In this document: in pieces, positions 1 through 6,900 of the stretch
Numbering within the stretch: the first letter of the stretch is position 1
Layout of the letters: each line of letters opens with the position of its first letter
NCBI GenBank assembly: GCA_903830745.1
Contig: CAIKVF010000231.1
Coordinates: 1-7,080, forward strand
Length of the DNA: 7,080 nucleotides
DNA from: an uncultured Actinomycetes bacterium
GTDB taxonomy: Bacteria; Actinomycetota; Acidimicrobiia; Acidimicrobiales; RAAP-2
Reading direction: 5' to 3'
Notes under the pieces: generated by a model
Databases searched by the model: none
The model's input: only the letters and a program-made list of their open reading frames with translations
Told to the model about the DNA's origin: nothing
Position numbers and translations under genes: made by a program

Positions 1-1020
1 CTGTGTGACGATGACTACGAACAATTAGGTGTTGTTAACTCTGACCTCAGGTCTTCCTGGGATCACTGCTCTGCACTTGTTCTAGAAGCAGAGAAACAGG
101 GTTTTGATTCTGTGCTGCTGCCTTCTGGATACGCACTAGGACTCGATACAACAACAATGTCGGCCGCGCTCGCTAGAGCAACGTCGAAGATTCGCCTGCT
201 CACTGCAATTCGCACTGGTGAAAACTGGCCACCGCAATTAGCTCGCCAAATTGCAACACTGCAGCATTTATCTGACGACCGTATTGACATCAACATCATC
301 TCGAGTGACCTCGCTGGTGAAGAACTCGCCAGTGGTCCCAGGTATCAGCGAACTCTCGAAGTCATGGAAATTCTTGATGCGCTCGGAACAGGCAGAAGTG
401 TCTCGAGACACTCAGACTTCTTTGAGCTCGATGTAGATCCACCTCGTATTGCGACTGGGAACCGACCTGCGTTTTACTTCGGTGGACTGAGTGACCCAGC
501 AAAAGACGTGGCTGCACGTATGGCTGACGTCTATCTCATGTGGCCAGATACCACTGAGAACATTGCTGCGCTTATTGATGAGATGCGCATACGTGCTTCT
601 GAATACGGCCGAGTACTTCGCTTCGGATACCGAGTGCACGTCATTGTTCGAGAAACTGAACAAGAGGCACGTGACGCAGCTGAATTCCTCGTGGCTGAAC
701 TGGATGATGAAATAGGTCGCGCCATAAGAGAGCGTTCACTCGACTCAGGATCAGTTGGTGTTGCTCGACAGAGCGAACTTCGCGACCAGTCCAGCGACGA
801 CGGCTACGCAGAGCCAAACCTCTGGACGGGGATTGGCCGCGGTAGGTCAGGCTGTGGTGCAGCAATTGTTGGCTCAGTTGACCAAGTTGTTGCAAAGATT
901 GAGGCGTATCAAGAACTTGGAATTGAAGCACTTGTTTTGTCGGGGTACCCACACATTGATGAGTGCAAGCGCTTTGGTGAGTTAGTACTTCCGAGACTTA
1001 GTCACGGACCGCTGCACTAA
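1..1020 (+). CDS. LLM-class flavin-dependent monooxygenase, SsuD-like (5' partial)
   Basis: The reading frame is open from base 1 to the TAA at 1018-1020 (339 residues visible), so the true start lies upstream of the window. By comparison with E. coli SsuD, I estimate that about 10-20 N-terminal residues are missing. SsuD-type enzymes are cytoplasmic FMNH2-dependent monooxygenases that cleave alkanesulfonates to aldehyde and sulfite for sulfur supply. Matches to SsuD: YFGG followed by SD (475-492), RFGYRVHVIVRE (619-654) carrying the active-site Arg and His, an Arg at 844-846 in a Gly-rich loop matching SsuD Arg297, and VLSGYPH (931-954) whose Tyr matches SsuD Tyr331. SsuD Cys54 appears replaced by Leu (136-138), so the substrate may differ; another sulfonate or sulfone LLM monooxygenase is possible. 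The C-terminus stops soon after the last barrel segment, without the longer tail of E. coli SsuD. No flavin reductase or sulfonate transporter gene is visible. Family call firm, substrate uncertain. Confidence 0.9.
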   Translation: MCDDDYEQLGVVNSDLRSSWDHCSALVLEAEKQGFDSVLLPSGYALGLDTTTMSAALARATSKIRLLTAIRTGENWPPQLARQIATLQHLSDDRIDINIISSDLAGEELASGPRYQRTLEVMEILDALGTGRSVSRHSDFFELDVDPPRIATGNRPAFYFGGLSDPAKDVAARMADVYLMWPDTTENIAALIDEMRIRASEYGRVLRFGYRVHVIVRETEQEARDAAEFLVAELDDEIGRAIRERSLDSGSVGVARQSELRDQSSDDGYAEPNLWTGIGRGRSGCGAAIVGSVDQVVAKIEAYQELGIEALVLSGYPHIDECKRFGELVLPRLSHGPLH

Positions 1021-2087
1021 AGGTATTCAGCAATCTCCACGACGCGATTTTCGTCGATTGCCCGGTGAGCTGCAGCTCCCATAACAACACTCCAGAAACC
1101 ATCCTCGGCATTAACGAGCGCCGGTGTCTTGTTCTCAACTGCACGCTTTAGATCGAGATGTTCAAGGAAGCTCGCACCGTGGTGGAATCCTTCAACAAGA
1201 ACTTCTTCGTTGATGACGATTTCTTCTTTCACACCTTTTGTCCAGCCTTTACGAGCTCCGGTTCTCACTAACCCGGTAGGGAGGAATGCTTCAACCTTGC
1301 CTTCGGTGCCAACAATGGTTAGCTCTTCAGTGTTCGTGGTGCCTTCAGCGAACATACAGAGATCAAGGGAGCTGCGGATCCCATTTTCGAACTCAACAAT
1401 GACGTAGGCGTTGTCAAGAATATCTGGGGTGCGACCGTCGTAGTTCTCGTTTAGGTGGTTATGAGACTGGGCACCAGATGCCATGACTCGCACGGGGTTG
1501 CTCTGTGCAATGAGGCGCATCAGATCAAAGAAGTGACAGCACTTCTCAACGAGTGTTCCGCCAGTGTTTTTAGAGAAACGGTTCCAGTTGTCAACCTTCA
1601 CGAGGAATGGGTGACGGTGCTCTCGCTGAGCAATCATTACAACGTCACCGAGCTCACCAGACGAAGCAATTTGAATTGCCTTAGCTACTGGTGGCATGTA
1701 GCGGTATTCGAGTCCTACCCAGAAAACATTCGAGTAGGAGAGTGCGAGGTCGCGAATAACTTTGGCGTCACTTACTTCAGTGCACATTGGCTTTTCAACA
1801 AAGATTGCCTTGCCAGTTTTCATGACATCGTCAAGAACTGCACGGTGAGTGAAGTTAGGCGTTGAGATTACGTAGACATCACAGATGTCGGCTTTTAGAA
1901 GCTCGCGGTAGTCGCTAAACGTTTCAAGCTTTCTGCCCTCAGCAGTTGTGCGAGCTTGCTCGAGTGATCCTTCAAAAGTGTCTGCTGCTGCGACAACTTC
2001 AACGCCTTCAATTGCATTTAGGTTTCGCTGGTGCTCAAGGCCCATCATGCCGGTGCCGAGGAGTCCGTAGCGAAGAGTTTCTGCCAT
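1017..2087 (-). CDS. Gfo/Idh/MocA-family NAD(P)-dependent oxidoreductase
   Basis: This complete 356-residue protein has the usual length for the family, whose cytoplasmic members oxidise or reduce sugars, inositols and related polyols with NAD(P). An N-terminal Rossmann fold begins with GLLGTGMMG (8-16, GxGxxG), followed by ADTF (35-38) after the second strand. The family EKP motif is at 98-100, with Lys99 the usual catalytic lysine. The C-terminal alpha/beta domain carries GGTLVEKCCHFFDLM (176-190). There the common Asp-x3-His pair is Glu181-x3-His185, a variant I recall from a subset of the family. The ATG at 2085-2087 opens directly into the Rossmann strand. No Shine-Dalgarno sequence precedes it, but a TAGTAT hexamer lies 6 nt upstream. 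The start is 16 bp after the stop of the helicase gene on the same strand, so co-transcription is likely, perhaps with an extra internal start. Its TAG stop overlaps the TAA of the convergent monooxygenase gene. The substrate cannot be read from the sequence. Confidence 0.93.
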   Translation of the reverse strand: MAETLRYGLLGTGMMGLEHQRNLNAIEGVEVVAAADTFEGSLEQARTTAEGRKLETFSDYRELLKADICDVYVISTPNFTHRAVLDDVMKTGKAIFVEKPMCTEVSDAKVIRDLALSYSNVFWVGLEYRYMPPVAKAIQIASSGELGDVVMIAQREHRHPFLVKVDNWNRFSKNTGGTLVEKCCHFFDLMRLIAQSNPVRVMASGAQSHNHLNENYDGRTPDILDNAYVIVEFENGIRSSLDLCMFAEGTTNTEELTIVGTEGKVEAFLPTGLVRTGARKGWTKGVKEEIVINEEVLVEGFHHGASFLEHLDLKRAVENKTPALVNAEDGFWSVVMGAAAHRAIDENRVVEIAEYL

Positions 2088-2103
2088 GAGGAAATACTAC
2101 GAG
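2088..2103 (-). promoter_or_regulatory. Candidate -10 element for a leaderless start of the Gfo/Idh gene
   Basis: Read on the minus strand, the 16-bp gap between the helicase stop and the oxidoreductase ATG contains TAGTAT (2094-2099), a TANNNT -10 hexamer ending 6 nt before the ATG. The stretch just before the ATG, TTCCTC, is pyrimidine-rich, so there is no ribosome binding site. This spacing is what a leaderless transcript starting at or near the ATG would need. No convincing -35 hexamer was seen. It would give the oxidoreductase its own transcript besides read-through from the helicase gene. Confidence 0.4.
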
Positions 2104-3828
2104 TTACGAGCGATGAGGATTAAGGAATTCTCTAAGTTCTGCAGCGTTTTCTTCAAGGTCAAACATGCTTGATTCACGGGCTACATCAAGGAGTTCCTCG
2201 ACAAAGATTTCGTGAGCTCCGAATCTGGGGTCTTCATCAGTCTTTCTAACGTAGAGAATGATGAATCTCGCGTCACGTCCATCAGCCTTTCGACGCATAA
2301 CTCTTCCCATGCGCTGAATCATTTGACGACGCTGTTTCGATGACGCCACAATGATTGCGAGGTCGGCGTCTGGAACATCAACACCTTCTTCAAGAGTCTG
2401 TACTGAAGCCAGTGCGCGTAGTCGTCCTTCTTCAAAGTCAGTCATGATCTGATCTCGCTCAGCGCTATCAATGTCTGAGTGGTGCACGCCAATGAAGACG
2501 CCGCGCTCATACAAGTTTTCTTTGATGGCATTTGCTGATTTAATCGACTGAGTAAACAGAAGCGTCCGGTCAGCGTCGGCGATTGCACCTGTGAGTTTGG
2601 AAATAGCTTCTTGCTTCGAAGGTGTTTCTGCCAGCATTTCTTTCTTCTTTCGCCACAGCGTCAGCCAGCGATTAGCGAGCATTCCCTCACGTGCTTTTCC
2701 TTGCTTAGTGAGCCTCACGACGTCATCTAGAAAAACACTGAATGGTCCTTGGCGAACGCCGCAGTCACGGATCAACTTCTTACGAGCCTTAGAAAGCTCT
2801 TTCACAATGATGTCGTACTGTGCCGCCTCTTCTTCGGTGAAGTCAACACCCACAAAGGCAACTCGAACGTTGGCAATAACGCCGTCATCGATTGCGCGCC
2901 TGTAGCCGAGACGGTATGCAATGTTCTTGAAGTAGGGGAGAAGAATTGTCTCATGAGCGTTATCAAGGCGTTCGTGCGTTGCAGAAAGACCGAGTCTCTT
3001 TACGAACCGGTCATCGAGTGCTTCTTGGTTCTTTTCAGATCCACTGCGGTGGCATTCGTCAACAATCAGTAGTCCTTCAGCGCCACCAAGAATGAATGCT
3101 CTGGTTCGAGCTGATGCCAGAACGGCAATTACAACGTTGTGGCGATCGAGGTTGTCATCGTGACCATCGCCAACGAGGCCAATGCGTGCGTCTGGGAGAA
3201 GGGAATGAACAACTTCCACCCACTGGTGGAGCAAGACAATGGTTGGAACAAGAACAACTGTTTTGCCACCAGATTCGAGGTGTTCTTTAAGCGCAGCAAT
3301 AGCGAGGCGAGTTTTACCAGCACCCGTTACCGCGTCAATGATTCCGCTGTGGCGGTAAATCTTCCAGCTCTCGAGTGCTTCTTGCTGCCATGCGTAGAGA
3401 CCAAGTGGATTACTTTCATCGGTTGATGGTGCTGCGTACTCAAGTCGTTCTATGGGTTCAGACTTAATGAACCGTTTCATGACCTCAGGGTCAATGAGGG
3501 CTTCGTCGTAGGGATTTTCTCCGACTTCGTCGGGATCAATTCGAATTACTCGCTCGCTAGTAACAATGACTTGGTCGTCTTGTTCTTCTGGCTCGACAAT
3601 TAGGTCAGCATTCTCACTTAAGTACCAGCGTGGGCGAGTGTCTTTGCTACGAGTGAATGACTTCTCGTGATAGAGAATTGGATTCAGAACTGACTTGTGG
3701 ACACCTAACTTGCGACCGAGCTGCTTGGCATCTTGGCCGGGCTCTTCGGCGAGCAGGGCGGAAATGGCCCTCAGCAGTTCATGCTTGTCGGTGTTATCTG
3801 TAGATGTCATCAGTTCATTCTCTTGCAT
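2104..3828 (-). CDS. DEAD/DEAH-box superfamily 2 helicase (XPB/ResIII type) with N-terminal winged-helix-like domain
   Basis: This complete 574-residue protein should be an ATP-dependent DNA helicase or translocase. Residues about 15-70 form a predicted winged-helix-like DNA-binding domain: helices around LLRAISALLAEE and AKQLGRKLGVHKSVLNPILY, ending in PRWYL. An acidic linker follows (about 72-110). RecA domain 1: LYAWQQEAL (144-152), Walker A AVTGAGKT (166-173), motif Ia VLVPTIVLLHQW (192-203), motif II DECH (257-260), motif III SAT (282-284). A basic, helical insertion spans about 338-415. RecA domain 2: LLFTQS (423-428), motif V region TLEEGVDVPDADL (478-490), motif VI QRMGRVMRRK (505-514) with its arginines. 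The set matches COG1061/SSL2-like helicases. XPB's RED tripeptide is not conserved; the site reads ERLD. The first ATG (3826-3828) has TATCTT 6 nt upstream, suiting a leaderless start; Met7 (ATG at 3808-3810) has a purine-rich AAGAGAA upstream and is the alternative. The protein probably acts in DNA repair or defence; its partner is unknown. Confidence 0.95.
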   Translation of the reverse strand: MQENELMTSTDNTDKHELLRAISALLAEEPGQDAKQLGRKLGVHKSVLNPILYHEKSFTRSKDTRPRWYLSENADLIVEPEEQDDQVIVTSERVIRIDPDEVGENPYDEALIDPEVMKRFIKSEPIERLEYAAPSTDESNPLGLYAWQQEALESWKIYRHSGIIDAVTGAGKTRLAIAALKEHLESGGKTVVLVPTIVLLHQWVEVVHSLLPDARIGLVGDGHDDNLDRHNVVIAVLASARTRAFILGGAEGLLIVDECHRSGSEKNQEALDDRFVKRLGLSATHERLDNAHETILLPYFKNIAYRLGYRRAIDDGVIANVRVAFVGVDFTEEEAAQYDIIVKELSKARKKLIRDCGVRQGPFSVFLDDVVRLTKQGKAREGMLANRWLTLWRKKKEMLAETPSKQEAISKLTGAIADADRTLLFTQSIKSANAIKENLYERGVFIGVHHSDIDSAERDQIMTDFEEGRLRALASVQTLEEGVDVPDADLAIIVASSKQRRQMIQRMGRVMRRKADGRDARFIILYVRKTDEDPRFGAHEIFVEELLDVARESSMFDLEENAAELREFLNPHRS

Positions 3829-3840
3829 GCTTTAAAGATA
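3829..3840 (-). promoter_or_regulatory. Candidate -10 element for a leaderless start of the SF2 helicase gene
   Basis: On the minus strand the helicase ATG is preceded by TATCTT (3835-3840), a TANNNT -10 hexamer, then 6 nt (TAAAGC) and the ATG. No Shine-Dalgarno-like sequence precedes this ATG. No good -35 hexamer stands at the usual distance. The same spacing is seen before the downstream oxidoreductase gene. Confidence 0.45.
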
Positions 3841-3846
3841 CGGATG

Positions 3847-3859
3847 GGGTGTCACACCC
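3847..3859. promoter_or_regulatory. Perfect palindrome in the divergent intergenic region, candidate operator
   Basis: GGGTGT-C-ACACCC is a perfect inverted repeat with 6-bp arms around a single base. It sits in the 90-bp region between the divergent helicase and nuclease/helicase genes, with its near edge 6 bp upstream of the candidate helicase -10 hexamer. A symmetric site in that position is typical of a repressor or activator operator and could control one or both genes. The regulator is unknown, and a 13-bp palindrome could occur by chance. It overlaps a weaker 4-bp-arm repeat, CCCA-C-TGGG (3857-3865), and ATGGGGTG occurs directly repeated at 3844-3851 and 3873-3880. I saw no actinobacterial LexA box (GAAC-N4-GTTC). 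Confidence 0.35.
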
Positions 3860-3904
3860 ACTGGGCAGTCTTATGGGGTGGCAATTTTCCACGCTAAGTG
3901 AACC

Positions 3905-3918
3905 TACAGTGAGAATGC
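3905..3918 (+). promoter_or_regulatory. Candidate -10 element for the nuclease/helicase gene
   Basis: TACAGT (3905-3910) fits the TANNNT -10 pattern and ends 8 nt before the ATG at 3919. The intervening GAGAATGC holds only a weak purine stretch (GTGAGAA including upstream bases), so either a leaderless start or a poor ribosome binding site is possible. No clear -35 hexamer was found. Confidence 0.35.
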
Positions 3919-6900
3919 ATGAATGAACGGCTTTTAACCCCATCAAAAATTACGGCCTGGCTCGAATGTGGCCACTTCCTGACCCTGCGCAACCAGGCTG
4001 ATGCTGGAGTAATTGAAGTAACGCAGCGCCCCATGGGATCTCTCGCAGACCTCCTCGTTGAAAAGGGAACTACCCACGAACGAGACTGCTTGAGCGATCT
4101 TGAAAAGCAGGGCAAGTCTGTTTATTCAGTTCCTGGAAGAAACCCAAACGAGAACTTTGCGCAGTGGGTGGAGCGAGTTTCAGACACGCTTGATAAGGGC
4201 TACGACGTTATCTACCAAATGCCATTTATTCATGAAGGCATTCGAGGAATTGCTGACTTCCTGCTTCGCGTTGACGCTGAAGATGGCTTCAGTCAGTACG
4301 AGCCCATTGACGCGAAGTTAACGAGAAGTGAGGGAAAGCCCGGACACGTTCTGCAGCTCTGCTTCTATTCAGACGCTATTCGTGCACTGACTGGAAAGTC
4401 TCCCGAGAAGATTCACCTCTGGCTCGGATCTGGCGAGATGGAAACACTCGTTGCTGAGCAGTATGCGCCGTACTGGCGACGACTCAGACTTCAGCTCGCT
4501 GGACTACTCAATGAAGAGACTCCAGAAGCAACTTCACCTGAGCCATGCTCGCACTGCGAGATGTGCGAATTCGCTGATCGCTGCGAAAAGCAGTGGCGAG
4601 ACGCCGACTCACTTATTTATGTAGCAAACATTCGACCAAGCGAACGTCAAGCATTCGCAGACGCTGGCATTGCCACACTGGTGGAGCTCTCAACACGAAA
4701 CACACCCGTTGCTGATGTGCACGACGAGAAGCTACAAAGACTCACTCGTCAAGCTGCACTGCAGGTTCAGTCACGTACTCACCCAGATGACCTTCCAGCA
4801 TTTGAACTCGTAGAAGCTACTGAAGATCCCGTTTACGGTCACGGCTTTAGTTTGATGCCAGAACCTAATGAAGGTGACATCTTCTTTGACTTTGAAGGCC
4901 ACCCTTTCTGGACGGCAAAAGATGAACTCTTCTTCCTGTCTGGCCTTTACCTAGTTAACGAAAAGGGTGAGTGGGGCTACGACGCCATCTGGGCGCACAA
5001 CCTTGAGCAGCAAAAGAAGATGATCAAAGATCTTGTGGAGTTTTTCTCACAACGTCGAGAGCAGTATCCGAACTACCACGTGTATCACTACAACCACACT
5101 GAACGCTCTTCACTTGAGCGTCTCACTGCTGGCACTGAATCAGAAGTACTCTTTGCGCACCTCATTGAAGGTGGGCTCTTTGTCGACCTTTATAACGTTG
5201 CTCGCAATGCACTCGCAGTTGGAACAGAGTCCTACGGCCTTAAACACCTAGAGAAGCTTTCTGGCTTCACTCGTCACGGTGACATTGAAGGTGGAGCTGG
5301 TGCCGTTGTTGAATACGAAGAGTGGATGAAGACCGGTGACGCCAAAATCCTCGACAGCATTGCTGGATACAACGATGACGACGTGCAAGCAACGAAGGCA
5401 CTGCGCGACTGGCTCATTGGCCAGCGCCCCATTGAGCTTGAGTGGCGTGAACCCGTTATGGATGTGCAAGAGTACGAACTTGACACCGATGAGCTTGTAG
5501 AACGCCTCAAGAATTTCGGAGAAGATTCACCAGAAGCACTGCTCGCAGACCTCCTAAATTACTGGCGAAGAGAGCGAAGTGCGTACACCACTCCGAAGTT
5601 CATTGAGTGTGCTTCAGACTTCGGAACTCTTTACGACAACCCAGAATTCATTGCGAACCTCTCACTCATTTCACCCATTGAATCAACACACAACCGCACA
5701 GGTTCTGAGATTAAGCAGGCAATCTTCACGTGGAGTGGACAGTCTCTAAGCCCAGCGTTTACCAAGCAAGTAAACGTTCTCTTTACGGGTGTGGGTGTGG
5801 AACACGGCTACGGCTACATCAAGGAATTCGATCTTGAAAACCGTACCCTCACTATGACGTGGCCAGAACCTCATGATGCTTCAGGGTCAGTTCCTTCAGT
5901 ACTCACCATTGATGATTACGTATCGCCACGAGATAAGCCGGGCGTGTTGTTTCACCTCGCAGAACAAATTCTTGATGGCACAGTTGTCAATCCACCGAAC
6001 CCAGTTTCCATGGCGCTTCTTGCAGGGGCTCCGCCAAAGTTCACCAGTGGCAATGGACCAAAGAACGGTCTCTTCAGCGAAGACCTCGATGAGATGCAGC
6101 GCTGGGCTGTTGAACTTGATGAGAGCTACGTTGCTATTCAGGGCCCACCAGGAACTGGAAAGACCTACAGCGGTTCACACATTATTTACTCACTCATCAA
6201 AGCGGGAAAGCGCGTTGGTATCACTGCAATGAGTCACGCAGCGATTGACAACTTGATGAACGCGACGTACGAACTCTTTAAAGAACATGATGAGCTTCAC
6301 TTGGTGCAAATTCTTCGTCAAGGATCAAAGCCAAAAGAAGGCGCACTATCGGGAGTTAAGTACAACCCCAAAGGCGAAGACCTAGAGAGCAGCAAGTTCA
6401 ACTTGCTTGCAGGAACAACCTGGATGTGGTCGCGTCCAGGACTTCGCGCGTACCCAGTTGATGTTCTGGTAGTTGATGAAGCAGGACAGCTTGCACTTGC
6501 AGACGCAATTGCTGCAACGAACGCTGCGCGTAATTTGATCCTTCTAGGTGACCCGTTACAACTTGCACACGTGTCACAAGCAGAACATCCAAATGGATCA
6601 GGTGCAAGCGTGCTCGAGCATGTCCTAAAAGGACACGCAACGATTGCACCGAGCGACGGTGTATTCATTTCTGTAACTAGAAGAATGCACCCTGATGTTT
6701 GTGCATTTATTTCCGGACAAATTTACGAAGGTCGACTCACTAGTCATGCGTCGTGTGCAGTGCAGAACACCGACGTTGGCACCGGGCTTAGATGGCTCAA
6801 CGTTGAACACGAAGAATGCTCTACAGAATCACAAGTTGAAGCAGACGTCGTTGCTGCACAGATCAGGTCCATGCTTGGAACGAAGTGGACGAATCAAAAG

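Noticed and set aside
1..111. An internal ATG at 157 or GTG/CTG codons near 112 as the true start of the monooxygenase
   Set aside because: The frame is open back to base 1, and residues before 112 align with the SsuD first helix and strand, so the gene is simply cut by the window edge.
1455..1865. A 136-residue open frame on the plus strand
   Set aside because: It lies wholly antisense to the well-supported Gfo/Idh gene, whose protein matches its family along its whole length. The plus-strand translation shows no recognisable motif.
2591..3426. Several plus-strand open frames of 64-107 residues
   Set aside because: All are antisense to the SF2 helicase core, where the minus-strand frame carries every expected helicase motif. 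They overlap one another in different frames, as shadows do.
4501..4590. Possible CRISPR link, because the nuclease domain resembles Cas4
   Set aside because: No repeat-spacer array or other cas gene is present. The same Fe-S nuclease domain is standard in TM0106-family and Dna2-like proteins.
5248..5510. Minus-strand open frames of 73-78 residues inside the nuclease/helicase gene
   Set aside because: They run antisense to the RNase H-fold domain and lack any start signal or recognisable content.
4048..5562. The repeated string CTCGCAGACCTCCT at two places in the nuclease/helicase gene
   Set aside because: Both copies encode the common peptide LADLL in unrelated domains, and the flanks do not match, so this is codon-usage coincidence rather than a repeat element.
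6318..6668. A 116-residue minus-strand open frame with several cysteines
   Set aside because: It is antisense to the SF1 helicase motifs II and III. The Cys-rich look comes from reverse-complemented Ala/Thr codons such as GCA.
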